Shown here: positions 11,530 to 20,261 of the stretch, one piece after another
Numbering within the stretch: the stretch's first letter is position 1
How the letters are laid out: the number at the start of each line of letters is the position of its first letter
Source: Halomonas salipaludis
Lineage (GTDB): Bacteria; Pseudomonadota; Gammaproteobacteria; Pseudomonadales; Halomonadaceae
Length of the DNA stretch: 64,000 bases
Direction of reading: 5' to 3'
Assembly: GCF_002286975.1 (NCBI RefSeq)
Contig: NZ_NSKB01000004.1
Span: 310,001-374,000 of the forward strand
Notes under the pieces: generated by a model
What the model saw: the letters and a program-made list of their open reading frames with translations, nothing else
Databases searched by the model: none
Told to the model about the DNA's origin: nothing
Made by a program: the position numbers and the translations under genes

Positions 11530-12774
11530 CTACCAGAGCGGTGGCAGCGACTCGCCGTTGAGCGTCAACTCGCCGGCATCGACGCGAATCTCGAGATCCT
11601 CGGTGTCCAGCGGCAGCCCCAGCTGCAGCGCCACGAAGCGCGGCAGGTCGTGCCATACGAAGTGGCCGTCGAGACGCGCCAGCCAGGGGTTGTCGGCACT
11701 GGCCACCTCGAGATCGGCCAGCGACAGGCTCTCGATATCGCTGCCGTCGAAGACCAGCTCACCCTCGACATGAGCCTCGACGCCGAACATCGGACTGGCG
11801 AGCTGCAGCGGCTCGAGGGTCAGCCGCGGCGAGTCGACCAGGGTCGCCAGCAGGTAGGGTTCGAGGCTCATCGCCAGCGCCTCGGCCTCGCGGTCGGTCA
11901 GCGGATCCTGGCTGTCGCGGGCGGCCAGCGCCTCGCGCAGCTCACGGCTCAGGGTGCGCACGGCATCCGCATTGAGGCGCGACACGCCCAGCGCCAGCTC
12001 ACCGGACAGCGCCGGCTCCTCGGCCAGCGTCATCTCGCCAAGCGACAGGCGCCCTGCCAGGGTCAGCTCGTCGCGGCCCAAACGCACCTCACCGCGGTAG
12101 CCCAGCGCCTGCAGGGCGATGTCGGGGCCGTTGGCCTGGGTCACGCGCAGATAGGCGAGCTGCAGCTCATCGCGCTGCAGGAAGTCGTCATCGCCATAAC
12201 GGTAGCGGCTGTCGAGCTGCAGCGGACCGACCTCGAGCCGCTCACCGTCGACGTCGAGGCGCCACGGCGCCACGCTGCCGGTCAGCGCCAGGTCGCCCTG
12301 CTCACCGCTGAGACGCAGCGCCAGCCCTTCGAAGTCGAACTCTCCCTGCTCGTCCGAGACCTGGAATGGCGCCATGTCCAGGCGGCCCTCGAAGGTCTGC
12401 GACAGGGTCTGGTACTCGCCGTGCCAGCGCGGCGGGCTGGCCGGCAGACGCTCACCGAACAGGGTGTCGTCGCCGCCCTCGAGCTGCAGCTGCAGCTCGC
12501 CCTCGAGGCGGGTCGTGAGCAGGCCGTGGCGGGCGACATAGGGCAGCGACAACTGCCAGTCGTCGAGCAGCGCGGTGAGCTGGATCTCGCCGCGGGACAC
12601 GAACCAGCCACGCTCCAGTTCAGCGCGCTGCACGTGCAGGTCGCCGCGCGCCTCGAGATCGTCGAGGGTACGCGACAGCTCGCGTTCGAAGATCGCACTC
12701 GAATAAGCCTGGGCGGCCAGATAGCCGGCCCCCAGCACTATCACGGCGGCAACCAGTAAGCGTCCCTTGCGCAT
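11530..12774 (-). CDS. YdgA-family protein (DUF945)
   Basis: This 414-residue protein starts MRKGRLLVAAVIVLGAGYLAAQAYSS, an N-terminal transmembrane or signal-anchor segment, followed by a long region of alternating strands (for example LHVQRAELERGWFVSRGEIQL) typical of DUF945/YdgA envelope proteins. Function is not established; E. coli YdgA is an inner-membrane-associated protein. ATG at 12774 is chosen over an in-frame TTG 18 bases earlier because GAGGA lies just upstream. It is flanked by pgpA and lon on the same strand, with a 106-base gap to lon holding no gene. Confidence 0.85.
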   Translation of the reverse strand: MRKGRLLVAAVIVLGAGYLAAQAYSSAIFERELSRTLDDLEARGDLHVQRAELERGWFVSRGEIQLTALLDDWQLSLPYVARHGLLTTRLEGELQLQLEGGDDTLFGERLPASPPRWHGEYQTLSQTFEGRLDMAPFQVSDEQGEFDFEGLALRLSGEQGDLALTGSVAPWRLDVDGERLEVGPLQLDSRYRYGDDDFLQRDELQLAYLRVTQANGPDIALQALGYRGEVRLGRDELTLAGRLSLGEMTLAEEPALSGELALGVSRLNADAVRTLSRELREALAARDSQDPLTDREAEALAMSLEPYLLATLVDSPRLTLEPLQLASPMFGVEAHVEGELVFDGSDIESLSLADLEVASADNPWLARLDGHFVWHDLPRFVALQLGLPLDTEDLEIRVDAGELTLNGESLPPLW

Positions 12775-12819
12775 GCTATTCCTCAGTGACAAAGATGGGT
12801 CGAGCGAGACGTCGCCGCC

Positions 12820-13293
12820 TCAGTGGAGCCACAACCAAAGGTGAATGGTACTCCAAGCATAGATGCCGGCCAGCACGTCATCGATCATGATGCCGAAGCC
12901 CCCCGCCACGCGACGGTCGGCCCAGCGAATCGGCCACGGCTTGAAAATGTCGAAGACGCGAAACACGACGAACCCCCACAGCGCCGCCTCCCAGGAGAAT
13001 GGCACCGCCGCCATGGTGATCCAGTAGCCGACGAACTCGTCCCAGACGATGCCGGAGTGGTCGTGAACGCCAAGGTCTCGCGAGGTCACGTCGCACAGCC
13101 ATACGCCGATGATGAAGGTGGCGAGGATGATCAGCATGTACCAGGAGAGCGGCAGTTCCGACATCAGCCAGTAGAAGGGAATCGCCGCCAGGGTACCGAA
13201 GGTGCCCGGCGCCCAGGGCACGGTGCCGCTGCCGAGGCCGAAGGCCAGAAAGTGAGTGGGGCGTCGCCAGACACTGGCCGGGGCACGGTTCAT
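12820..13293 (-). CDS. pgpA: Phosphatidylglycerophosphatase A
   Basis: This 157-residue membrane enzyme dephosphorylates phosphatidylglycerophosphate to phosphatidylglycerol. It shows the family opening HFLAFGLGSGTVPWAPGTFG, the acidic block HDHSGIVWDEFVGYWI and RVFDIFKPWPIRWADRR, with transmembrane segments between. Its ATG overlaps the thiL stop by four bases (ATGA), implying translational coupling at the end of the nusB-thiL-pgpA string. Confidence 0.96.
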   Translation of the reverse strand: MNRAPASVWRRPTHFLAFGLGSGTVPWAPGTFGTLAAIPFYWLMSELPLSWYMLIILATFIIGVWLCDVTSRDLGVHDHSGIVWDEFVGYWITMAAVPFSWEAALWGFVVFRVFDIFKPWPIRWADRRVAGGFGIMIDDVLAGIYAWSTIHLWLWLH

Positions 13294-14237
13294 GCCTCAC
13301 CTCGCGGGAAGTGCTGCCAGCCGGCGCTCGCCGCGGCACCGCGCACCCCCGGCGTGGCGCTGCAGCGGCCGATGACCGTCAGTGCCAGCCCCTCGGCGGC
13401 AAGCCGCGTGCGCGCCTCGTCGAGTGCCGCTGGCGGCAGGCTGACCAGCAGCTCGTAGTCGTCGCCACCGGCCAGCGCCGCCTGGCGGGCGCCCTCCTCG
13501 CCCAGCGCCGCCACCAGACCGTCGGCCAGCGGCAGTGCCGCGGCGTCGAGTTCGGCGCCGACCCCGGAGGCCTCACACAGGTGGCCGAGATCGGGCAGTA
13601 GGCCGTCGGAGAGATCGATCGCTGCACTGGCCAGGCCGCGCAGCGCCAGGCCCGCGTTGAGACGCGGCCGCGGCAGCAAGTAGCTCGCCAGCAGAGGCTG
13701 CGCCAGGTTGCGTTCGCCGGCCTGCCAGGCCTTGAGCCCGGCGTGGGCGCCGCCCAGCGAGCCGGTCACCGCCAGCAACTCACCGGGGCGGGCCGCGTTG
13801 CGGGGCAGCGCCGCGCCGCCGGGCACCTCGCCGTGTACGGTCACGCTCACCGCCAGGCCGCCGCGGGTCACGTCGCCGCCCACCAGGGACACGCCGGTCT
13901 CGGCACACAGCGCGTGAAAGCCTGCCGCAAACTCGCCGAGCCAGGCGTCATCGACCTCGGGCAAGGTCAGCGCCAGCAGGCACCAGCGTGGCGTGGCACC
14001 CATGGCGGCAAGGTCGCTCAAGGCGACCGCCAGGGCGCGATGGCCGATGGCCACCGGTGGCGCGTCGGCGGGAAAGTGCACCTCGGCCACCGAGGTATCG
14101 ACGCTGACCGCCAGCTGGCAGCCGGCACTCGGCGCCAACAACGCGCAGTCGTCACCGACGCCGAGCACCACGCCATGGGCCTCGGCCTGAGGCGAGCGCG
14201 CGAAATGACGGGCGATGAGCTCGAATTCGCTAAGCAT
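13290..14237 (-). CDS. thiL: Thiamine-monophosphate kinase
   Basis: This 315-residue protein phosphorylates thiamine monophosphate to the cofactor thiamine pyrophosphate. Evidence is the MLSEFELIARHFAR start, GVGDDCALLAP (ATP/metal-binding aspartates), DTSVAEVHFP, SLVGGDVTRG and the C-terminal DLSDGLLPDLGHLC. ATG at 14237 begins the family-like sequence; the frame extends upstream without similarity. It follows nusB after 13 bases and overlaps pgpA by four bases, the conserved nusB-thiL-pgpA order. Confidence 0.97.
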   Translation of the reverse strand: MLSEFELIARHFARSPQAEAHGVVLGVGDDCALLAPSAGCQLAVSVDTSVAEVHFPADAPPVAIGHRALAVALSDLAAMGATPRWCLLALTLPEVDDAWLGEFAAGFHALCAETGVSLVGGDVTRGGLAVSVTVHGEVPGGAALPRNAARPGELLAVTGSLGGAHAGLKAWQAGERNLAQPLLASYLLPRPRLNAGLALRGLASAAIDLSDGLLPDLGHLCEASGVGAELDAAALPLADGLVAALGEEGARQAALAGGDDYELLVSLPPAALDEARTRLAAEGLALTVIGRCSATPGVRGAAASAGWQHFPRGEA

Positions 14238-14250
14238 CTGGATGGACGAC

Positions 14251-14748
14251 TCAGCGACGCGCGCTGACCTCGGCATAACGCAGGCGAGCGGCGAGCTTGT
14301 CGAGAATGCCGTTGACGTACTTATGGCCATCGGTGGCACCGAATGACTTGGCCAGCTCGACACCTTCGTTGATTACCGCGCGATAGGGTACCTCGAGGCG
14401 CCGCGAGAGTTCGTAGGCGCCCAGGCGCAGGATGGCGAGTTCGATGGGGTCCAGGTCCTCGAGCCGGCGGTCGAGCAGCGGCGAGATGCTGGCGTCGAGG
14501 TCGTCACGAAAACGCACCACGTTGTGCAGCAGCTCATGGAACAGTGCCAGGTCGGCGATCTCCATGACCTTGGCCCAGTTCTCGTGATCCTCGAGGTCGT
14601 CGTCGGCGATCTGACTGCGAAACTCGGCTTCAACGGCGGTGATCGACTTGCCGGTCATCTGCCACTGGTAGAGCCCCTGCACGGCCAGCTCGCGAGCCGC
14701 ATGGCGGGCCTGCTGCGCCGCCGAGGGAGCGCGACGCGACTCCTTCAT
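14251..14748 (-). CDS. nusB: Transcription antitermination factor NusB
   Basis: This 165-residue all-helical protein matches NusB, which with NusE (S10) binds boxA of rRNA leaders for antitermination. Signatures are [20 protein letters not shown] near the N-terminus and [25 protein letters not shown] with [13 protein letters not shown] at the C-terminus. Its start overlaps the ribH stop by four bases, so translation is probably coupled. Confidence 0.97.
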   Translation of the reverse strand: MKESRRAPSAAQQARHAARELAVQGLYQWQMTGKSITAVEAEFRSQIADDDLEDHENWAKVMEIADLALFHELLHNVVRFRDDLDASISPLLDRRLEDLDPIELAILRLGAYELSRRLEVPYRAVINEGVELAKSFGATDGHKYVNGILDKLAARLRYAEVSARR

Positions 14749-15227
14749 TCATCACCTCCAAAGTGCTTGAGCAGCGAGACCATCTCCATCGCCGCCATGG
14801 CCGCCTCGGCGCCCTTGTTGCCGGCCTTGGTACCGGCACGCTCGATGGCCTGCTCGATGGAGTTGACGGTCAGCACGCCGTTGGCCACCGGGGTGTCGAA
14901 CTCGAGCTGCAGGTTGCCCAGCGCCGCATTGCAGTTACCGGCCACGTACTCGAAATGCGGCGTGCCGCCACGGATCACCGCGCCCAATGCGATCACCGCA
15001 TCCGGCTTGGCAACCTTGAGCGCCCGCTTGACTGCCAGCGGCAGCTCCCAGGCGCCCGGCACATGGACGATGTCGATATGCTCGGCGTCCACGCCATGGC
15101 GCACCAGACTGTCGACAGCGCCCTCGACCAGGCTATCCACCACGTGGTGGTTGAAGCGCCCGACCACGATCACGTAGCGGCCATCGACGTCGGTGAAGTT
15201 GCCTTCGACTTGGGAAATCGGTTGCAT
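14745..15227 (-). CDS. ribH: 6,7-dimethyl-8-ribityllumazine synthase
   Basis: This 160-residue lumazine synthase condenses the ribityl-pyrimidine with dihydroxybutanone phosphate, the penultimate step to riboflavin. Motifs: [52 protein letters not shown] and [18 protein letters not shown]. It is followed directly by nusB and preceded by ribBA, the usual riboflavin-operon order. The product of this step needs riboflavin synthase, which is not in its usual place here. Confidence 0.97.
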   Translation of the reverse strand: MQPISQVEGNFTDVDGRYVIVVGRFNHHVVDSLVEGAVDSLVRHGVDAEHIDIVHVPGAWELPLAVKRALKVAKPDAVIALGAVIRGGTPHFEYVAGNCNAALGNLQLEFDTPVANGVLTVNSIEQAIERAGTKAGNKGAEAAMAAMEMVSLLKHFGGDE

Positions 15228-15278
15228 GCTCTGATTCCTGCTGTAAACGGTACTGCTGAAATTGAAACCCGTCGAACG

Positions 15279-16430
15279 CTAGGGGTCCAGCCGTTCGACC
15301 ACTTCCAGATCGAAGCCCGACAGCGCCGAGAACTTCCACGGCGAGCTGAGCAGGCGCATCTTGCCGACCCCGAGGTGGCGCAAGATCTGCGAGCCGGTGC
15401 CGATGGTCAGGTAGTTGCCAGCGCCGTCGGACTCGCTGCCACGCGGCTGACGGCGGCGCTCGAGGAACACCTCGAGGTAGTCGAGGAAGTCCTGGCGCGG
15501 GCGACCGTCGTCGAGCAGCACGAAGACGCCGGCCTCGGCGTTGGCCACCTCGGCGATGGCGCCGCTGGCGCTCCAGCTGGCGTTGTCGCCCTTCTGCAGG
15601 CACAGCAGGTCGCGCATCACGTCGGCCAGGTGGACGCGCACCGTGGTCGGCACCTCCGGCGACGGCCGGCCCTTGACCAGCGCCAGGTGATGGGCGCCCT
15701 GGATGCCGTCGCGGAACACATGCAGGTCGAGCGCGCCGAAACTGGTCTGCACCTGGGTCGACTCGACATGGTCGATGGTCTGCTCGTTGTGAATGCGGTA
15801 GTGGATCAGGTCGGCGATGGTGCCCATCTTAAGGCCGTGCTCGGCGGCGAAGCGCTCGAGCTCCGGGCGCCGCGCCATGCTGCCGTCGTCGTTCATGACT
15901 TCGCAGATCACGCCGCTGGGGTCGAGCCCCGCCATGGCCGCCAGGTCGCAGGCCGCCTCGGTGTGGCCTGCACGCCGCAGCACGCCGCCGGGCTCGGCCA
16001 TCAACGGGAAGATGTGCCCAGGCTGGACAATATCCTCAGCCTTGGCATCGCGTGCCACCGCAGCTTGCACGGTGCGCGCGCGGTCGGCGGCGGAAATACC
16101 GGTGGAGACGCCTTCGGCGGCCTCGATGGAGAGCGTGAACTTGGTGCCGAACCCGGAGCCGTTGTCGCTGACCATCAGCGGCAGCTTGAGACGCTGGCAG
16201 CGCTCGCGGGTCATCGGCAGGCAGATCAGGCCGCGCGCGTGGCGAGCCATGAAATTGATGTGCTCGGCCTCGACCTTCTCGGCGGCCATGATCACATCGC
16301 CCTCGTTCTCGCGATCCTCATCATCCATCAGGATCACCATCTTGCCCTGACGAATGTCGTCGATCAGCTCGGCGATCGAGGCCATGCCAGTCGCCTGGTC
16401 GGCGCTGGAATCCTGTGAAGCCTTAGCCAT
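15279..16430 (-). CDS. ribB: 3,4-dihydroxy-2-butanone 4-phosphate synthase with GTP-cyclohydrolase-II-like domain
   Basis: The 383-residue protein has an intact N-terminal DHBP synthase domain (about residues 17-215) with the acidic [10 protein letters not shown] metal/substrate motif and the histidine block [20 protein letters not shown]. The C-terminal half is RibA-like, but the zinc-binding cysteine cluster of GTP cyclohydrolase II is absent: the equivalent stretch reads [20 protein letters not shown]. It is therefore most likely active only as DHBP synthase, as in the RibBX-type proteins of other proteobacteria, with GTP cyclohydrolase II encoded elsewhere. A GGAG lies seven bases before ATG 16430. 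The gene is separated from ribD by a repeat-containing spacer of 304 bases. Confidence 0.92.
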   Translation of the reverse strand: MAKASQDSSADQATGMASIAELIDDIRQGKMVILMDDEDRENEGDVIMAAEKVEAEHINFMARHARGLICLPMTRERCQRLKLPLMVSDNGSGFGTKFTLSIEAAEGVSTGISAADRARTVQAAVARDAKAEDIVQPGHIFPLMAEPGGVLRRAGHTEAACDLAAMAGLDPSGVICEVMNDDGSMARRPELERFAAEHGLKMGTIADLIHYRIHNEQTIDHVESTQVQTSFGALDLHVFRDGIQGAHHLALVKGRPSPEVPTTVRVHLADVMRDLLCLQKGDNASWSASGAIAEVANAEAGVFVLLDDGRPRQDFLDYLEVFLERRRQPRGSESDGAGNYLTIGTGSQILRHLGVGKMRLLSSPWKFSALSGFDLEVVERLDP

Positions 16431-16524
16431 GCAAACTCCAAATCGCTATGCCCATGGGCGCCGCACGGCGGCGGCGGGTGAACGCTCGGACAGCAACGCC
16501 CATTCTGAATCGGCGCTCAGGGTA

Positions 16525-16592
16525 CCTTGGCGCGGCGTCGGGCGCCAGTAGAGAGCACCCTTGGCGCGGCGTCGGGCGCTAATAGAGAGCAG
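16525..16592. repeat. Tandem direct repeat, two 34-base copies
   Basis: Copies at 16525-16558 and 16559-16592 both start CCTTGGCGCGGCGTCGGGCG and continue with an AGTAGAGAGC or AATAGAGAGC segment. They differ at three of 34 positions. The repeats abut exactly. Confidence 0.85.
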
Positions 16593-16597
16593 CGCCC
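16574..16597. repeat. Hairpin GGGCGCT/AGCGCCC
   Basis: A perfect 7-base stem (16574-16580 with 16591-16597) encloses a 10-base AT-richer loop. It spans the end of the second tandem copy and the bases just after it. No U-run follows on either strand, so it is not an obvious terminator. Confidence 0.6.
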
Positions 16598-16641
16598 AAG
16601 GCCTCTGAGCGAGGACGCCGGGGGCAGGCCGAAGAGAGGGT

Positions 16642-16661
16642 TTGCGCCATGGATGGCGCAA
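16642..16661. repeat. Palindrome TTGCGCCAT-GG-ATGGCGCAA
   Basis: Nine-base arms are exact inverted copies around GG. GCGCCATCCATGGCGC-type palindromes resemble dispersed intergenic repeats that I associate with marine gammaproteobacteria; this link comes from memory and needs a genome search. Confidence 0.6.
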
Positions 16662-16734
16662 GGTAGCGCCCAGGGAGGGGTTCACAGCGCCCTCTCGTAG
16701 GCCTGCCGACGGATCAGTTCCGAGCGGTGTTGTG

Positions 16735-17865
16735 TTAGGCCCGGCGCTGCGGGCGGGCGGTGATTCGCCAGTCGCGGCCCACCGCGCGAATATCGAGGAT
16801 ATCCAGGGCGCGCTGCTGGGCCATGGTCTCGAGCCCCGGCAGGCTGAACAGCGGGCGCGCCTCACCGCCCAGCAGGGTCGGCGCCATGAATAGCTGGATC
16901 TCGTCGACCAGCTCGGCGTCGAGCATCGCCCCGGCCAGGGTCGCGCCGGTCTCGACCAGCACCTCGTTGGCCTGCTCCTGATTGGCCAGATAGCGCAGCA
17001 GCGCTTGCAGATCGACGCGTCCGTCGATGCCCGAGGCCAGCACCAGCACCTCGGCCCCCGCCGCCTCGAGGCGCGACCGGCGCTCGGCGTCGTGGCTGCA
17101 GGTAGCGACCAGGGTGCGGCCCGGTTCACGTAAGCAGGCCGCGGCCTGGGGCAGGCGCAGCCGCGAGTCGACGATGACCCGCAGCGGCTGGCGCGAGGCG
17201 ATCGCCTCGGCGTCGTCGAGGTCGAGCTGGGAGGCGCGCACAGTCAGGCGCGAGTTATCGAAGATGATCGACTCGACGCCGCTGATCACCGCGCTGGAGC
17301 GCGCTCTCAGCCGCTGCACCTCGGTGCGCGCCCGCGGCCCGGTGATCCACTGCGACTCGCCGGAGCGCATCGCCGTGCGCCCGTCGAGGCTGGTCGCCAT
17401 CTTCAAGCGCACCAAGGGGCGCTGCCGGGTCATGCGCAGGATAAAGCCGGGGTTGAGCGCCTGCGCTTGCTCCTCCATCAGCCCGCACTCCACCTCGACG
17501 CCCGCCTCGCGCAGAATCGTCAAGCCGCGCCCGGCAACCTGAGGGTTGGGGTCCTGCATGGCTACCACCACGCGCTTGACGCCAGCCGCCACCAGCGCCT
17601 CGGCGCAGGGGCCGGTGCGCCCGTGATGCGAGCAGGGTTCCAGGGTCACGTAGGCCGTGGCCCCGCGGGCGGCGTCGCCGGCGGCACGCAGCGCATGCAC
17701 CTCGGCATGCGGTTCACCGGCACGCGCATGGAAGCCCTCGCCGACGATGCGCCGCTGCTTGACCAGCACGCAGCCGACGCGGGGATTGGGATCGGTAGTG
17801 TAAAGGCCGCGCCGCGCCAGGGTCAGGGCGCGGGCCATCCAGGTTTCGGCAGTCGCTTTGGGCAT
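16735..17865 (-). CDS. ribD: Bifunctional riboflavin biosynthesis deaminase/reductase RibD
   Basis: This 376-residue protein has an N-terminal deaminase domain with the zinc motif HAEVHAL (about residue 50) and PCSHHGRTGPCAEALVAAG, and a C-terminal reductase domain (RPLVRLKMATSLDGRTAM, then VLVETGATLAGAMLDAELVDE). It carries out the second and third steps from GTP to the ribityl-pyrimidine. The start MPKATAETWMARALTLARRG is family-like. It lies 18 bases downstream of nrdR, the common nrdR-ribD pairing. Confidence 0.96.
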   Translation of the reverse strand: MPKATAETWMARALTLARRGLYTTDPNPRVGCVLVKQRRIVGEGFHARAGEPHAEVHALRAAGDAARGATAYVTLEPCSHHGRTGPCAEALVAAGVKRVVVAMQDPNPQVAGRGLTILREAGVEVECGLMEEQAQALNPGFILRMTRQRPLVRLKMATSLDGRTAMRSGESQWITGPRARTEVQRLRARSSAVISGVESIIFDNSRLTVRASQLDLDDAEAIASRQPLRVIVDSRLRLPQAAACLREPGRTLVATCSHDAERRSRLEAAGAEVLVLASGIDGRVDLQALLRYLANQEQANEVLVETGATLAGAMLDAELVDEIQLFMAPTLLGGEARPLFSLPGLETMAQQRALDILDIRAVGRDWRITARPQRRA

Positions 17866-17883
17866 GCGTCGTCCGTGTGCAGA

Positions 17884-18363
17884 TCAAGTATCGTCGTTGG
17901 GCGAGAACGAGGGCTCCTGGGCCAGGCGGTCGATCTCGGCGCGAAATTCGTCGAGGTCCTGAAAGCGGCGGTAGACCGAGGCGAAGCGAATGTAGGCCAC
18001 CTGATCGAGGCGCTTGAGCGCCTGCATCACCTCTTCACCGACATCCAGCGCCGCCACCTCACGCTCGCCGCGGGCACGCAGCCGCTGACGAATCCGCTCT
18101 ACCGCCGCCTCGATCGACTCGGCGCTGACCGGGCGTTTCTCCAGCGCGCGCAGCATGCCGGCGCGAAGCTTGCGCTCATCGAAGGTCTCGCGGGAGCCAT
18201 CGGCCTTGATCACCCGCGGCATCACCAGCTCGGCGGTCTCATAGGTGGTGAAACGCTCACCGCACTCGGCACACTGGCGGCGACGGCGCACCTGATCGCC
18301 TTCGGCGACCAGTCGCGAGTCGGTCACCTTGGTGTCGTGCGTACCGCAGAAGGGACAATGCAT
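17884..18363 (-). CDS. nrdR: Transcriptional repressor NrdR
   Basis: This 159-residue regulator has an N-terminal zinc ribbon ([13 protein letters not shown] with [15 protein letters not shown]) and an ATP-cone domain ([29 protein letters not shown]). It senses ATP/dATP and represses ribonucleotide reductase operons. The length is standard. It is the first gene of the minus-strand string leading into ribD and is divergent from the GH13 gene. Confidence 0.98.
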   Translation of the reverse strand: MHCPFCGTHDTKVTDSRLVAEGDQVRRRRQCAECGERFTTYETAELVMPRVIKADGSRETFDERKLRAGMLRALEKRPVSAESIEAAVERIRQRLRARGEREVAALDVGEEVMQALKRLDQVAYIRFASVYRRFQDLDEFRAEIDRLAQEPSFSPNDDT

Positions 18364-18470
18364 GAGGTCAGTTCCGGCGTCGGTGTTGTTCTAAATGGTT
18401 GCCGTAGTGTAAGCGCTTGGCACGCCTTCTGCATTAAGCTGGAGATAGAAGCCAATCAAGGAGAGATGCC

Positions 18471-20261
18471 ATGAGCTCGCCGACGCCCCCACCTGCGCTC
18501 GAGCCCCTCGATGCCGCGGCCTTCACGGCGCTGGCCAGTGCCCGCCTGGGCGAGGTCTACGGCCCGCGCGCCGGCGAGGTGATGCGCCGCCTGACCACCC
18601 TGCTGGCGCACCATCGTGATGCACTGCGCGGGCGTCCGGGCGCCGGGCGCCCGCTATGGAGCGAACGCGACCAGTGGCTGATCAGCTACGGCGACACCCT
18701 GATCGACGGCGGCCGCCCGCCGCTGGAAGTGCTCGACGACTTTCTCGAGCAGCGTCTCGGCGACACCTTCAGCGGCGTGCATGTGCTGCCGTTCTTTCCC
18801 TGGAGCAGCGACGACGGGTTCTCGGTGATCCACTATCGCGAGGTCAATCCGGCGCTGGGCGACTGGTCGCACATTCAGCGCCTGGCGGGGCACCGCGACC
18901 TGATGGTCGACCTGGTGATCAATCACGTCTCCCGCGAATCGCTGTGGTTCGTCGACTACCTGGCCGGCAGCCAGCCGGGGCGCGATTACTTCATCGAAAT
19001 GGACCCGGACACCGACCTCTCCCAGGTGGTGCGCCCGCGCAATTCGCCATTGCTGGTACCGGTGGCCACGCGCCGCGGCACCCGCTACCTGTGGGCGACC
19101 TTCTCCGAGGATCAGATCGATCTCAACTTCGCCAATCCCGATGTACTGCTGGAGTTCATCGGCATCCTGCTGTTCTACGTCGAACAGGGCGCGCGAATCA
19201 TCCGCCTCGATGCCATCGCCTTCCTGTGGAAAGAGGTCGGCACGCCGTGTATCCACCTGCCGCAGACCCACGCCATCGTGCGCCTGCTGCGCGCCATTCT
19301 CGACCATGTGGCGCCGGGTACCCTGCTGATCACCGAGACCAACGTGCCACACCGCGAGAATCTCAGCTATTTTGGACTCGAACGCCTCGAGGAGGGTGGG
19401 CTGGAACGCGGCGAGACGCCAGACGAAGCACACCTGGTCTACCAGTTCACCCTGCCGCCGCTGCTGGTCCATACCTTGACCAGCGGCGACGCCAGCACCC
19501 TGGCCAGTTGGCTGCGTGGCCTGCCCTCGCTGCCCGCCGGCTGCAGTTACCTCAACTTCACCGCCAGCCATGACGGCATCGGCGTCCGCGCCCTGGAGGG
19601 CCTGCTGCCCGGGCATGAGGTAGAAGCGCTGCTGGAGCTGATGCACCGCTTCGGCGGTTTCGTCAGCATGAAGGCCAACGCCGACGGCGAGGACTCGCCC
19701 TACGAGATCAACATCACCTACTTCGAGGCACTCAAGGGCACCCGCCGCGGCCCCGACCCTTGGCAGATCGAGCGTTTCCTGTGCAGCCAGCACCTGATGC
19801 TGGCACTGCAGGGTATCCCCGCGCTCTACCTACACTCCCTGACCGCTACTCTCAACGACCACGAGGGCATCGAGCGCAGCGGCAGGCTGCGCTCGATCAA
19901 TCGCCGCCAGTGGGAGATGGAGGTGCTCGACGAGCTACTCGACAGCCGCAATACGCCGACCCGCGAGGTGTTCCTGGCGCTCAAGCGGCGCCTCGACATT
20001 CGCCGCGGTGAGCCCTGCTTCCACCCCGACGCCGACCAGCAGGTGCTCGACACGCCGGCCAGCCTGCTGGCCATCCAGCGCGGGCCACTCAGCGACGGCC
20101 GACGCTTGCTGGCGATCTACAACGTCACCGACAAGCGCCAGCCGCTGGCGCTTGAGGCGCTCGCCGAGCACGACTGGCACGACCTGCTCGAGGATGCCCC
20201 CTGCCCCACCCCGCCGACGGAACTGGGGCCTTACCGCAGCCTGTGGCTGGTCAGTCGCTGA
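18471..20261 (+). CDS. Sucrose-phosphorylase-family (GH13) sugar phosphorylase
   Basis: This 596-residue protein belongs to the GH13 sucrose phosphorylase group. The barrel motifs are visible: VDLVINHVSRESLWF, the nucleophile Asp in RIIRLDAIAFLWKE, the acid/base Glu in LLITETNVPH and the stabiliser Asp in FTASHDGIGVRAL. Family members reversibly phosphorolyse sucrose, glucosylglycerate or glucosylglycerol, releasing glucose 1-phosphate. Because a GpgS/phosphatase pair is encoded at 34-36 kb, glucosylglycerate is a reasonable substrate, but this is inference. AAGGAG lies about eight bases before the ATG. There is no signal peptide, so the enzyme is cytoplasmic. Its 3' end overlaps the convergent ATPase gene by 11 bases. 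Confidence 0.88.
   Translation: MSSPTPPPALEPLDAAAFTALASARLGEVYGPRAGEVMRRLTTLLAHHRDALRGRPGAGRPLWSERDQWLISYGDTLIDGGRPPLEVLDDFLEQRLGDTFSGVHVLPFFPWSSDDGFSVIHYREVNPALGDWSHIQRLAGHRDLMVDLVINHVSRESLWFVDYLAGSQPGRDYFIEMDPDTDLSQVVRPRNSPLLVPVATRRGTRYLWATFSEDQIDLNFANPDVLLEFIGILLFYVEQGARIIRLDAIAFLWKEVGTPCIHLPQTHAIVRLLRAILDHVAPGTLLITETNVPHRENLSYFGLERLEEGGLERGETPDEAHLVYQFTLPPLLVHTLTSGDASTLASWLRGLPSLPAGCSYLNFTASHDGIGVRALEGLLPGHEVEALLELMHRFGGFVSMKANADGEDSPYEINITYFEALKGTRRGPDPWQIERFLCSQHLMLALQGIPALYLHSLTATLNDHEGIERSGRLRSINRRQWEMEVLDELLDSRNTPTREVFLALKRRLDIRRGEPCFHPDADQQVLDTPASLLAIQRGPLSDGRRLLAIYNVTDKRQPLALEALAEHDWHDLLEDAPCPTPPTELGPYRSLWLVSR

Larger units (their letters stand above)
16431..16734. repeat. Repeat-rich spacer between ribD and ribBA
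   Basis: This 304-base gap holds no gene that I accept. It contains a two-copy 34-base tandem repeat, a GGGCGCT/AGCGCCC hairpin, a TTGCGCCAT/ATGGCGCAA palindrome and several more GCGCC blocks (including near 16665 and 16698), giving it the look of a composite intergenic repeat element. I searched it for an FMN riboswitch and saw none. Riboflavin synthase often sits in this position in related genomes. Confidence 0.55.

Noticed and set aside
14763-16418. A 551-codon plus-strand frame antisense to ribH and ribBA
   Set aside because: Same cause: codon bias in the real genes opens the other strand. No domain is visible.
16431-16734. Possible FMN riboswitch upstream of ribBA
   Set aside because: The RFN conserved blocks were not found on the minus strand; the region is occupied by GCGCC repeats.
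20251-20261. Eleven-base tail-to-tail overlap of the GH13 and copper ATPase genes taken as a special signal
   Set aside because: Short convergent overlaps are common in dense bacterial genomes and both reading frames are intact.
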